Below the pieces are notes generated by a model, which worked only from the letters and a program-made list of their open reading frames with translations, did no database searches and was not told where the DNA came from. Below are positions 8,370 to 15,643 of a DNA stretch of 39,385 bases, piece after piece. Made by a program: the position numbers and the translations under genes. The DNA comes from Lachnospiraceae bacterium (GTDB lineage Bacteria; Bacillota; Clostridia; Lachnospirales; Lachnospiraceae). Position 1 is the first letter of the stretch. Every line of letters starts with the position of its first letter. Location: NCBI GenBank assembly GCA_009774375.1, contig VSNO01000016.1, positions 1 through 39,385 on the forward strand, read 5' to 3'.

Positions 8370-8892
8370 AGCGGAAGTGATCAGAGGTTTCAACGAGTAC
8401 TGTCAGGAGAAGAGGAGGCTGGTTTCGGAAATAGCGGACGGGGAGCAGAGGGCGCGGCAGGAGAAGGTGCTGGTGGCGCGGTCGCTCCTGCATCATGAAT
8501 CAGAGCAGATGCTGTCTGTCTATGCGAAATATACAATGATCGTGGAAGAAAGAGGAGACAGTGATGACAGACAGTTCCAGAGTCTGCAGGATGCGATGGT
8601 GGATATGGTGTGTGCCGGCCTCGAGGATACCTCGTTCAATAAGTGGAAGGTAAATCTGACAGATGCGGTCTGTCAGGTGCAGGCCAGCGAGCAGGTCAGG
8701 CGCCTGCCGCGCTTTTCAAAGGCATGTGGAAAGGTGCAGGACAGCCTCGACATTGACTTCTCTGACATTGAGGATGAGCTGAAAATGATCTTTGAGCCGG
8801 AGTGCATCTACAATACGCTGGTGCTGCTTGTCACGGCGGTGAAGAGTTACTGTGAACTTCTGGACAGGATCTGTGAGCGGCAGAAGGGATAA
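8359..8892 (+). CDS. Hypothetical helical protein, no family recognised
   Basis: A 177-residue protein that I do not recognise. It is predicted almost entirely helical and charged, with no signal peptide or membrane segment. Five cysteines (in EYCQEK, MVCAGL, AVCQVQ, KACGKV and SYCELL, plus PEC and RIC near the end) are scattered without a metal-binding spacing. The start overlaps the glycosylase gene by 11 bases and a GAAGGGGG site lies upstream of ATG 8359. It is followed directly by a Fur-family regulator, so the three genes are probably co-transcribed. Confidence 0.75.
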   Translation: MGYEAEVIRGFNEYCQEKRRLVSEIADGEQRARQEKVLVARSLLHHESEQMLSVYAKYTMIVEERGDSDDRQFQSLQDAMVDMVCAGLEDTSFNKWKVNLTDAVCQVQASEQVRRLPRFSKACGKVQDSLDIDFSDIEDELKMIFEPECIYNTLVLLVTAVKSYCELLDRICERQKG

Positions 8893-8899
8893 GAAGGGC

Positions 8900-9364
8900 A
8901 TGCCGCGAAAGGGGGTGCAGGCAGCCGTGCAGGGCGATCAGCAGAAAAAGTACCGCACAAAGAACAAGGACGCGATCATGACATATCTGGATCTGCACAG
9001 GGAGCACAGCTTCAGCGCCTATGATGTCAACGCGTACATGCAGGAAAACGGCATACAGGTCAATCTGACGACGATTTACCGCAATCTGGACAAGCTCACA
9101 GAGAGCGGCGTGATCATGAAATACAAGACGGCGGAGGATGAGTTCTGCCGCTACCAGTGTGCCAAGCCCCATGCACACTGTCACGAGCATATTCATATGC
9201 AGTGCAGGATGTGCGGGAAGATCCTGCACATGGAGTGCAGCTTTATGGAGGAGATCGTGCGGCATCTGTACGATCATCACAAGTTTATGCTGGAGTGCTC
9301 GGGTTCTGTGCTGATGGGGGTGTGCGCGGAATGCCGGATGAGATCGGATGAGCAAGGAGTATGA
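8900..9364 (+). CDS. Fur-family metalloregulator (Fur/Zur/PerR group)
   Basis: About 154 residues. The N-terminal winged helix contains HSFSAYDVNAYMQ and the family signature VNLTTIYRNLDKL, and the C-terminal dimerisation domain has a His-rich segment (KPHAHCHEHIHMQC) and two CxxC pairs (CRMC, CAEC) that form a structural zinc site. Which metal or peroxide it senses cannot be decided; the PerR-type residues are not diagnostic by eye. The ATG at 8900 is the first in-frame start after the upstream stop, with GAAGGG eleven bases upstream; GTG 8915 or 8927 are alternatives. It overlaps the NUDIX gene by four bases. Confidence 0.9.
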   Translation: MPRKGVQAAVQGDQQKKYRTKNKDAIMTYLDLHREHSFSAYDVNAYMQENGIQVNLTTIYRNLDKLTESGVIMKYKTAEDEFCRYQCAKPHAHCHEHIHMQCRMCGKILHMECSFMEEIVRHLYDHHKFMLECSGSVLMGVCAECRMRSDEQGV

Positions 9365-9873
9365 TGATTATGGAAATGTGGGACATCTATGATGCAGACA
9401 AAAAACGTACAGGGCGGACGATGAGGAAAAATGACTGGCGCCTGAAGGACGGGGAGTATCATCTGACTGTGCTCGGTGTGATAGCGCATCGGGACGGCAG
9501 GTTTCTCATCACCAAACGGGTGATGACCAAGGCGTGGGCGCCCGGCTGGTGGGAGGTTTCCGGCGGCGCGGCGCAGGCTGGCGAGGATTCGGAGGCGGCT
9601 GTGGTCAGGGAGATCAGGGAAGAGACAGGACTTGACGTGTCCGGCTGGGACGGAGGTTATCTGTTCAGCTATAAGAGGGAGAATCCCGGCGAGGGGGACA
9701 ACTATCATGTGGATATCTACCGCTATGTGGCTGACTTTGACGAAAAAGATATCCGTCTCCAGGAGGAGGAGACGGACGGTTATATGCTGGCGACCGCTGA
9801 GGAGATCAGGGCGTTTGCCGCACAGGGGATCTTCCTTCATTATGACAGCATAAAGGATGCATTTGATATGTAG
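9361..9873 (+). CDS. NUDIX hydrolase
   Basis: 170 residues with a complete NUDIX box, GGAAQAGEDSEAAVVREIRE followed by ETGL, which binds the divalent metal for cleaving a nucleoside diphosphate linked to another group. The N-terminus (WDIYDADKKRTGRTM) resembles the NUDIX subgroup related to isopentenyl-diphosphate isomerase, but the isomerase active-site cysteine context is not evident, so the substrate is unknown. The ATG overlaps the Fur-family stop codon (ATGA); ATG 9370 is better placed relative to the AAGGAG site. It ends one base before the convergent plsC gene. Confidence 0.88.
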   Translation: MMIMEMWDIYDADKKRTGRTMRKNDWRLKDGEYHLTVLGVIAHRDGRFLITKRVMTKAWAPGWWEVSGGAAQAGEDSEAAVVREIREETGLDVSGWDGGYLFSYKRENPGEGDNYHVDIYRYVADFDEKDIRLQEEETDGYMLATAEEIRAFAAQGIFLHYDSIKDAFDM

Positions 9874-9874
9874 G

Positions 9875-10615
9875 CTATTCTTCAAGGGTAGCCGGTGCCG
9901 CGCCTGTCAGGTAGCGGTTCAGGATCTCCTGAATGCGCCGCTGTACGGTCTGGGCGATCTCGACTGTGGTCATGTGTTTGTAATCGTCGTAATAGAGCGG
10001 TTTCAGATAGTACACAAACGTTTTGATGGGCTTGAGCGTCCGCTCCTCAAACACGCGGTAGGAGTCGATCAGCACGACAGGGACGATCGGAACCTTTGAC
10101 CACACTGCGCTCTTGAAAGCGCCCGGTTTGAACTCGGTGGTGGAGTTGCCGTTGTGATGGTAGCCGCCCTCCGGGAAAATGATAAACCTGCGCCCCTGCC
10201 TGGCCTCGTCAGCCATCTCGCGGATGATCTTTATGGATTGTCTCGCGTCGGTTCTGTCCATCCGTTTGCCGTGTACCAGGTTGATGAACTGCCTTACGAG
10301 GGGGGTGTTTGATTTCTCGATATCCATGACGACAGAGCAGGGCTTGTCGTGGGTGAGCATGATACCCAGCGCGTCGTATTTTCCCTGATGGTTGGGGCAC
10401 ATGATATAGCCGCCCTCATCGGGCAGATTGTGGATGCCGTAGCCTTCTGTCGTGATGCGGCCGGGTTTGATCATGCGCCTGATGCACAGGCGGTCGAGGG
10501 CATACATCTGTTCCTCTGAATATTTTTCAGGGTGGCGGGATACATACTCCATCTGTGGGATCATATAAATGTGGTGCAAATTCCTGAATATCACATGATA
10601 AAATCTTGAAAACAT
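9875..10615 (-). CDS. plsC: 1-acyl-sn-glycerol-3-phosphate acyltransferase (PlsC family)
   Basis: About 246 residues. It would transfer an acyl chain to lysophosphatidic acid in phospholipid synthesis at the cytoplasmic membrane. Acyltransferase motif I is NHQGKYD (NHxxxxD), motif III is FPEGGYHHNG, and motif IV is VPIVPVVLID. The frame is open upstream to 10771, but a consensus promoter predicts transcription to begin near 10666, so longer starts are excluded. The ATG at 10615 with GGAG six bases upstream is chosen; ATG 10666 would need a leaderless message. A paralogue of plsC may exist elsewhere, since this copy is not in a lipid operon. Confidence 0.88.
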   Translation of the reverse strand: MFSRFYHVIFRNLHHIYMIPQMEYVSRHPEKYSEEQMYALDRLCIRRMIKPGRITTEGYGIHNLPDEGGYIMCPNHQGKYDALGIMLTHDKPCSVVMDIEKSNTPLVRQFINLVHGKRMDRTDARQSIKIIREMADEARQGRRFIIFPEGGYHHNGNSTTEFKPGAFKSAVWSKVPIVPVVLIDSYRVFEERTLKPIKTFVYYLKPLYYDDYKHMTTVEIAQTVQRRIQEILNRYLTGAAPATLEE

Positions 10616-10672
10616 ATAAAACTCCGATTCTGAACAGTTCCTTACGATGAGCTTCTGATCGTGCATAAGAGT

Positions 10673-10701
10673 ATTATATAAGAAAAAGATGAAATAGTCA
10701 A
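10673..10701 (-). promoter_or_regulatory. Consensus sigma-A promoter of plsC
   Basis: On the minus strand TTGACT (10701-10696) and TATAAT (10678-10673) are exactly 17 bases apart. The predicted start near 10666 gives a leader of about 50 bases and decides the plsC start at 10615. Confidence 0.88.
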
Positions 10702-10728
10702 TGAGACGAAATATTCCACAGATCGGGC

Positions 10729-10758
10729 TTGTCTTTGTATACAGATCTGCGTTATAAT
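10729..10758 (+). promoter_or_regulatory. Divergent promoter of the exported protein / luxS transcript
   Basis: TTGTCT at 10729-10734 and TATAAT at 10753-10758 with an 18-base spacer, facing away from the plsC promoter. The coding start is 55 bases downstream. Confidence 0.62.
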
Positions 10759-10813
10759 GATACAAATGCATTAATCAATGAAAATAAAAAAAGAAAGGTG
10801 GACTTAGGAAGAA

Positions 10814-11500
10814 ATGAAGAAGATTTGGAAGAGTATCGTGGGATTTGTGTTTGGGGCGGCACTGCTGCTGGGCGTGCCCGCGGCGGATGTGGCTGCCGCG
10901 GAGTACACGGTGGCGCCGGCGGAGGCAGTCCTGTATACGAATGAGAATACGGTGATACTGGCAGATGCGGACGACAGCACAGTGGTGCTTCCCGAGGTGG
11001 CTGCAGACCTGCCGATCCAGGTGACGGGTGTCACGAGCAACGGTTATTTTCAGATCAGCCTGGATGGACAGACCTTTTATATCCATGGGATCGGTCTGAG
11101 CGCTGCGGATTCGGCGAGTGCGGCGTCAAACCAGATCTATGAGACGATCATGGCACAGAAGGCTGTCTTTCCGGAGGGGATGCACTGGACGAACGACAAT
11201 TACTACGGCTGGAAGGGCGGAACCTACACGGGCGGTTTTGGATGCGCGGGTTTTGCATTTGCAGTGAGTGACGCGGCTTTCGGCAACGCGAGGGCAACGA
11301 TCCATAAGGATTACAACAATATAAAGGTCGGCGATATTCTCAGGGTGGAAAATGACACGCACTCCGTCATCGTGCTCGAGGTGAGGGCGGATTCCGTTGT
11401 CGTGGCGGAAGGCAATTACAATTCCTCGATCCACTGGGGACGCGAGATACCAAAATCGCGGCTGATCGACCCGTCAAGCTATATCATGACGAGATATTAA
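10814..11500 (+). CDS. Exported SH3-like / NlpC-P60 or CHAP-like cysteine hydrolase
   Basis: 228 residues. A signal peptide (KKIWKSIVGFVFGAALLLG, cleavage near VAAA-E30) exports it. Residues 31-95 look like an SH3-type wall-binding fold. Residues 105-228 contain GGFGCAGFAFAV with C144, then HSVIVLE with H183 and EGNYN with E199/N201, a plausible Cys-His-polar triad of a small NlpC/P60 or CHAP-like amidase. The activity is inferred, and the domain is divergent. luxS begins 14 bases after the stop, so both genes probably share the promoter at 10729-10758. Confidence 0.75.
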   Translation: MKKIWKSIVGFVFGAALLLGVPAADVAAAEYTVAPAEAVLYTNENTVILADADDSTVVLPEVAADLPIQVTGVTSNGYFQISLDGQTFYIHGIGLSAADSASAASNQIYETIMAQKAVFPEGMHWTNDNYYGWKGGTYTGGFGCAGFAFAVSDAAFGNARATIHKDYNNIKVGDILRVENDTHSVIVLEVRADSVVVAEGNYNSSIHWGREIPKSRLIDPSSYIMTRY

Positions 11501-11514
11501 GGAGGATTTTGATC

Positions 11515-11994
11515 ATGGAAAAAATAACAAGTTTTACGATCGACCATATCAGGCTGCAGCCGGGCGTGTATGTCTCGAGAAAGGACAAGGTCGGCGGGAG
11601 CACGATCACGACATTTGACCTGCGGATGACATCCCCGAATGAGGAGCCGGTCATGAACACGGCGGAGGTGCACACGATCGAACATCTGGCGGCGACTTTC
11701 CTGAGAAACCATAAGGAGTTTGGGGAAAAGACGATCTATTTCGGACCGATGGGCTGCCGCACCGGATTTTATCTGCTGCTTGCGGGCGATTACGAGTCGA
11801 AAGACATCGTGCCGCTGATGATCGAGCTGTACGAGTTTATCAGGGATTACAAGGACGAGGTGCCGGGAGCCAGCCCGAAGGACTGCGGGAACTATCTCGA
11901 CATGAATCTGGGCATGGCAAATTACCTCGCGAAACGCTATCTGGACAATGTGCTGTACCAGATCGACGCGTCGAGACTTGTGTACCCCGAGTAG
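11515..11994 (+). CDS. luxS: S-ribosylhomocysteine lyase LuxS
   Basis: A 159-residue iron/zinc enzyme that splits S-ribosylhomocysteine to homocysteine and DPD, the precursor of autoinducer-2. The metal ligands are H53 and H57 in VHTIEH and C124 in PKDCGNY, and the catalytic cysteine is C81 in FGPMGCRTGFY. The ATG at 11515 follows an AAGGAGGA site at a distance of seven; an upstream in-frame TTG is not needed. The usual partner gene for S-adenosylhomocysteine nucleosidase is not adjacent. It sits instead behind an exported wall-hydrolase-like gene. Confidence 0.97.
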   Translation: MEKITSFTIDHIRLQPGVYVSRKDKVGGSTITTFDLRMTSPNEEPVMNTAEVHTIEHLAATFLRNHKEFGEKTIYFGPMGCRTGFYLLLAGDYESKDIVPLMIELYEFIRDYKDEVPGASPKDCGNYLDMNLGMANYLAKRYLDNVLYQIDASRLVYPE

Positions 11995-12039
11995 GGGCGC
12001 GTGCATATAGTATACTAAAACCTTACGGGTGAGATACCG

Positions 12040-12597
12040 ATGGATAATACTTTTTTGACACAGATCACAAACGGGACCATTGAGGAGGTCGAGACAGGCA
12101 GGAACGGTTCCTTCGTGCTCGTATCCTACAGGGATTGTCCGAACTGCGGTAGGCAGGATCAGACCATACGTCTCAATGTCAGCAATAACACAGTGATCAT
12201 GGACGAGAGCAGCGAACGGATACCGCTCAGGGATCTGAGAACGGGAATGACGGTGAACGCAGCGTTTTCCAATGCGACGACGAGGAGTATCCCGCCGCAG
12301 GCGGCAGCGTATGTCATACAGGTGGTGGGGCGGCCGCGCAATGACGATGTGACAGTCGGCAGGATCGTCGATGTGGACAGACGGGGCAGGAGCTTTACGA
12401 CAGTCAGCGACGGCAATCTGTCCTCCGTCATGCGGTTCAATTTGTCGGATGACGCGCAGATCCTGAATCCGATGGGCAGGCCGATGAATTTTGAGAACCT
12501 TGTTCCGGGTCTGCGGGTCCGGGTGCGCCACGCCAATTTTATGACGATGAGTATCCCGCCGCAGACGACGGCCTTTGAAGTCCGGGTGATCCGGTAA
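12040..12597 (+). CDS. Hypothetical two-repeat protein (DUF5666-like halves)
   Basis: A 185-residue protein of unknown function built from two similar halves of about 85 residues. Each half starts with a GxIxxV strand, has an SFxxVS strand, an xRxNxS segment, an LxxGxxV strand, and ends in the shared motif SIPPQxxA (TRSIPPQAAAY and TMSIPPQTTAF). The first half has an inserted CPNCG that could bind metal. The layout suggests repeated small beta barrels like DUF5666/OB modules. It has no signal peptide or membrane helix. The ATG has GGGTGAG seven bases upstream. It lies between luxS and the lanFEG operon, and the link to either is unclear. Confidence 0.72.
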   Translation: MDNTFLTQITNGTIEEVETGRNGSFVLVSYRDCPNCGRQDQTIRLNVSNNTVIMDESSERIPLRDLRTGMTVNAAFSNATTRSIPPQAAAYVIQVVGRPRNDDVTVGRIVDVDRRGRSFTTVSDGNLSSVMRFNLSDDAQILNPMGRPMNFENLVPGLRVRVRHANFMTMSIPPQTTAFEVRVIR

Positions 12598-12628
12598 GAT
12601 TTTCTGTAAAACCTAAAAAAATCTTTAT

Positions 12629-12696
12629 AAATGTCCCTTATCCTTTTGTTATGAGAAATAGTTCTCGGGTTTAATGACGAAAGGAAAGGGACATTT
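12629..12696. repeat. Long inverted repeat / RNA hairpin over the lanF promoter and RBS
   Basis: The arms 12629-12652 and 12674-12696 pair over 23 bp with a single bulged A (12640) and two G-U wobbles. The outermost 11 bp, AAATGTCCCTT against AAGGGACATTT, match perfectly. Inside, GAGAA (12653-12657) and TTCTC (12662-12666) form a second 5-bp stem. The right arm contains the lanF ribosome site AAAGGAAAGGG and ends two bases before the ATG. Confidence 0.85.
12646..12675 (+). promoter_or_regulatory. Possible lanF promoter inside the inverted repeat
   Basis: TTGTTA at 12646-12651 and TTTAAT at 12670-12675 are 18 bases apart. If used, transcription would begin near 12682 and the message would lack the left arm of the inverted repeat, so the repeat would then act as a DNA operator rather than an RNA hairpin. 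Confidence 0.4.
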
Positions 12697-12697
12697 T

Positions 12698-13441
12698 ATG
12701 ATGGAAAATATTCTGGAGACGGTTCATCTGAGCAAGAAGTACAGAAAACAGTATGCGAATCAGGACATCTCGATCGCGGTAAAGAGAAATACAGTCTATG
12801 GGCTGCTGGGGCCGAACGGGGCGGGCAAGTCGACGCTGCTGAAGGCGCTGACGGGCATGATCGTTCCTAGTTCCGGCATGATCATCTTTGATGGCAGGCA
12901 GTGGAGCCGGAGGGATCTTGCCGCGATCGGGGCTCTGATCGAGTCGCCGCCGCTGTACGACAACCTGACGGCGCGTGAAAACCTGAAAGTGCGCACATTG
13001 TTGTATGGTCTGCCAGAGAGCAGGATCGATGATGTGCTGGAGATGGCGGCGCTCACAGATACCGGAAAAAAGAAGGCAGGGCATTTCTCGATGGGAATGA
13101 AGCAGCGGCTTGGTATTGCCGCCGCACTGATCAATCACCCGAAGCTTTTGATCCTCGATGAGCCGACCAACGGGCTTGATCCCATCGGGATCAGCGATCT
13201 GCGGAAGCTGATACGCTCTTTTCCGGAGCAGGGCATCACTGTGATCCTGTCAAGCCACATGTTATCGGAGGTACAGCAGACGGCGGACGAGATCGGGATC
13301 ATCGCGGATGGAAGGTTGTGGTACGAGGCACCAGTCTGTGGATCGGAGGATCTGGAGACGCTGTTTCTGGAGGTGGTAAAAAAGACTTCTGAGATGAAGT
13401 CTTCTGAGATGAAAACATCTTTGAAAGGGCAGGTGGTTTAG
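12698..13441 (+). CDS. LanF-type ATPase of an antimicrobial-peptide immunity ABC transporter
   Basis: 247-residue ATP-binding subunit. Walker A is GPNGAGKST, the signature is FSMGMKQRLG, and Walker B is LLILDEPTNGLD. The usual Q-loop is replaced by the E-loop ALIESPPLYDNL, which is typical of lantibiotic-immunity ATPases (NisF, SpaF, NukF, CprA group). It would drive LanE and LanG, encoded next, to expel membrane-bound lantibiotics or other cationic peptides. The tail carries a 15-bp tandem duplication (13386-13413) giving the repeat SEMKSSEMK. ATG 12698 or 12701 both fit the AAAGGAAAGGG site, which is buried in the upstream inverted repeat. The stop abuts lanE. Confidence 0.9.
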   Translation: MMENILETVHLSKKYRKQYANQDISIAVKRNTVYGLLGPNGAGKSTLLKALTGMIVPSSGMIIFDGRQWSRRDLAAIGALIESPPLYDNLTARENLKVRTLLYGLPESRIDDVLEMAALTDTGKKKAGHFSMGMKQRLGIAAALINHPKLLILDEPTNGLDPIGISDLRKLIRSFPEQGITVILSSHMLSEVQQTADEIGIIADGRLWYEAPVCGSEDLETLFLEVVKKTSEMKSSEMKTSLKGQVV

Positions 13442-14164
13442 ATGGGCAGGTATCTTAGGGCGGAGCTGTTAAAACAAAAGCGAACCTTCAACAAGATATT
13501 GATATGGCTGGCGCCGCTGGTCACGATCCTGCTTTCAGTGGCGCTGATGCGCGGGCGGTTTCTGCAGATCGGAGCGTACAATTGGTGGTATATGCTGATA
13601 CTGCCGGGAAGCTTTACCATGATTGCGGCATTTATGGCGGTGAAGGAGCGAAGGAAGAACAGACATGGACTGTTCGGTGTCGCTGTTCAGAAAAAGAAAC
13701 TCTGGGCGGCGCAGATTTTGGTCTGTACGTTTTATCTTCTGCTCACCTGTATTTTGTTTTCTGTGCTCATTATTGTGGAGGGCCTGTTGTTTGGGGGAGA
13801 TCTATCGCCGGCGCAGAGTCTGACTGCGGGTATCGTACTGTTTGTCACCTATGCGTGGCAGATCCCGCTGTGGATGTTCCTGGCGGATCACACGGGTGTC
13901 GCGTTCACGGTCTTTGTCAGTCTGCTCTGCAATAATTTCTCTGCCATTCTCTTTGCGGGGAAGAGCTGCTGGTGGATCCCATTTGCGATCCCGGCGCGGA
14001 TGATGTGTGTCTGTATCCATGTGCTGCCGAACGGCCTGCCGATGGAGGCTGGAAATCCTCTGGCAGATGGCGCGGTCGCTGTTTGGGCAATCTGTATCGC
14101 AGTGCTCTGGTATGCAGGGATCCTGGCGGTCACAGCGTTATGGTTCGAGAAACGTGAGGTATAG
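13442..14164 (+). CDS. LanE-type permease of the immunity ABC transporter
   Basis: 240 residues with six predicted membrane helices, among them the N-terminal anchor ILIWLAPLVTILLSVAL and a C-terminal helix ending before WFEKREV. It starts like the EpiE/MutE family (RYLRAELLKQKRTFNKIL). The ATG follows the lanF stop with no gap, so translation is coupled. Together with LanG it forms the heteromeric membrane channel of the peptide-immunity exporter; family assignment comes from topology, size and context. Confidence 0.85.
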   Translation: MGRYLRAELLKQKRTFNKILIWLAPLVTILLSVALMRGRFLQIGAYNWWYMLILPGSFTMIAAFMAVKERRKNRHGLFGVAVQKKKLWAAQILVCTFYLLLTCILFSVLIIVEGLLFGGDLSPAQSLTAGIVLFVTYAWQIPLWMFLADHTGVAFTVFVSLLCNNFSAILFAGKSCWWIPFAIPARMMCVCIHVLPNGLPMEAGNPLADGAVAVWAICIAVLWYAGILAVTALWFEKREV

Positions 14165-14175
14165 GGGGGATCAGT

Positions 14176-14937
14176 ATGAACATCAAAGGTCATATAAAAG
14201 CGGAACTGTATAAGGTATCCCATTCAGGTCTGATATGGATCCACATATTCGCGCCGCTTTTTGCAATGGGTGTGTTTCTGGCCTATTACCGGTTTAACGC
14301 GTGGAGTGAGCTGGCGAAGGCGGTGGGATATCTGCAGGTCCTGTCGATCGCGTATCCTTTCATGATCGCTCTGGTTACGACGATCCTGTCGGAGCTTGAG
14401 ACGCGGGCTGGAAATTGCCAGCTGGTGCTGACGGTGCCCTGTGACAGGAGTATTGTCCATCTTGTCAAGCTGGCTGTTCTGCTCATGTGCGGTCTGCTGT
14501 CCTCACTGCTGGCAGTCCTTGGCTTTGGCGCAGTGTTCCGCGCGGTGGGAAACAGCGGTTTTTCACTGGCATTTTATGCAGGAGCTGCAGTATTGCTGTT
14601 TGGCGGGAACATCACATGGTATGGGATCAGTTATCTTGCCAGTTTTCAGTTTTCGAACGCGAAGGGTGCGGGGATCGGTATCGGGATCGTGGGCAGCCTG
14701 GTCGCGGCACTGATGCAGACGGGGCTTGGCGATGCGGTCTGGTACTATGTGCCCTGTGGGATATCCGTGCGCTGGTGCAGCATGTATGCGATGAGTCAGG
14801 TGGGGAATTCGTACCGCATGTACTGTACAGAAGCGGTGAAAAGTGGTATATTTATGGTGGTATCTGGAGCGCTGCTGCTGATCCTGCTGATATGCTGGGG
14901 AAAAACGTGGGAGACAAAAGCGGCGGGAGAGGAGTAG
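14176..14937 (+). CDS. LanG-type permease of the immunity ABC transporter
   Basis: 253 residues, about six membrane helices, beginning with the shared permease pattern KGHIKAELYKVSHSGLIWIH and including NITWYGISYLASFQFSNAKG, typical of MutG/SpaG permeases. It begins 11 bases after lanE with a GGGGGGAT site. It pairs with LanE; both probably arose from one ancestral permease. No precursor peptide or lanthionine synthetase gene is near, so the exporter serves resistance rather than self-immunity. Confidence 0.85.
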   Translation: MNIKGHIKAELYKVSHSGLIWIHIFAPLFAMGVFLAYYRFNAWSELAKAVGYLQVLSIAYPFMIALVTTILSELETRAGNCQLVLTVPCDRSIVHLVKLAVLLMCGLLSSLLAVLGFGAVFRAVGNSGFSLAFYAGAAVLLFGGNITWYGISYLASFQFSNAKGAGIGIGIVGSLVAALMQTGLGDAVWYYVPCGISVRWCSMYAMSQVGNSYRMYCTEAVKSGIFMVVSGALLLILLICWGKTWETKAAGEE

Positions 14938-14947
14938 GATCAGTCGT

Positions 14948-15643
14948 ATGGCACATATATTGGTGATCGATGACGAACAGGATATCTGCCGTCTGATCGA
15001 GAAGGTGCTTGGCAGGGATGGACATACGGTGACGGCGAGAAACAGCGCGGCGGGGCTGGAGGCGTCGGATCTGAAGCCGTATGACCTGCTGATCCTGGAT
15101 GTCATGATGCCGGAGGTGGACGGCTTTTCCTTTTGCTATCAGGTACGCAGGGCGGTGGACTGTCCGATCCTGTTTCTGACTGCAAAGACGATGGAGCAGG
15201 ACATTGTCGAAGGGTTTGCAATGGGAGGGGATGATTATATCAGGAAGCCTTTTGGCGTCGCGGAGCTGCGTGCCAGGGTGACAGCACATCTGCGGCGGGA
15301 GGGCAGGCAGCACCATCAGACGATCACAAGCGGCAGATATTATTTCGATCTGTCTGCCAGAGAGGTGCATATCAGGCTTTCCGCCCCTGGCGCGGATACG
15401 GAGTTTGAGAAGATCCCGCTGACCAGAAGCGAGTATCAGATCTGTGAATATCTGGTGCGCAACAAAGGGCAGGTCTTTTCGCTGGAGAGCATATTGGAGG
15501 CTGTGCTGGGCTATGATTCGGAGAGTGACGTCTCTGCGATCCGCATGCACATCAAAAATATCCGCAGTAAATTTTCAAAGTATTCGGAACAGTCGGCATG
15601 TCCGATCAGCACCGTGTGGGGAGTGGGGTACAAATGGCAGTGA
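14948..15643 (+). CDS. OmpR-family response regulator (NisR/SpaR/CprR-like)
   Basis: 231 residues. The receiver has the acidic pair in VIDDEQDI and phospho-acceptor D51 in LLILDVMMPEVDG, the conserved LTAK and the lysine in YIRKPFG. A C-terminal winged-helix DNA-binding domain (LTRSEYQICEYL, VSAIRMHIKNIRSK, VWGVGYKW) follows. It starts 10 bases after lanG with an AGAGGAG site and overlaps the kinase gene by 10 bases. It probably activates lanFEG when the kinase detects cationic peptides. Confidence 0.93.
   Translation: MAHILVIDDEQDICRLIEKVLGRDGHTVTARNSAAGLEASDLKPYDLLILDVMMPEVDGFSFCYQVRRAVDCPILFLTAKTMEQDIVEGFAMGGDDYIRKPFGVAELRARVTAHLRREGRQHHQTITSGRYYFDLSAREVHIRLSAPGADTEFEKIPLTRSEYQICEYLVRNKGQVFSLESILEAVLGYDSESDVSAIRMHIKNIRSKFSKYSEQSACPISTVWGVGYKWQ

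Noticed and set aside
11497..12531. 344-residue minus-strand frame over luxS and the repeat protein
   Set aside because: luxS is certain on the plus strand, and the frame has no recognisable motif.
12629..12696. Invertible promoter flanked by inverted repeats
   Set aside because: The arms are separated by only about 21 bases, too short for known site-specific inversion, and no recombinase gene is adjacent.
12698..14937. Lantibiotic biosynthesis cluster
   Set aside because: No precursor-like small gene, LanB/LanC/LanM or processing protease is found on either side, only immunity-type genes.
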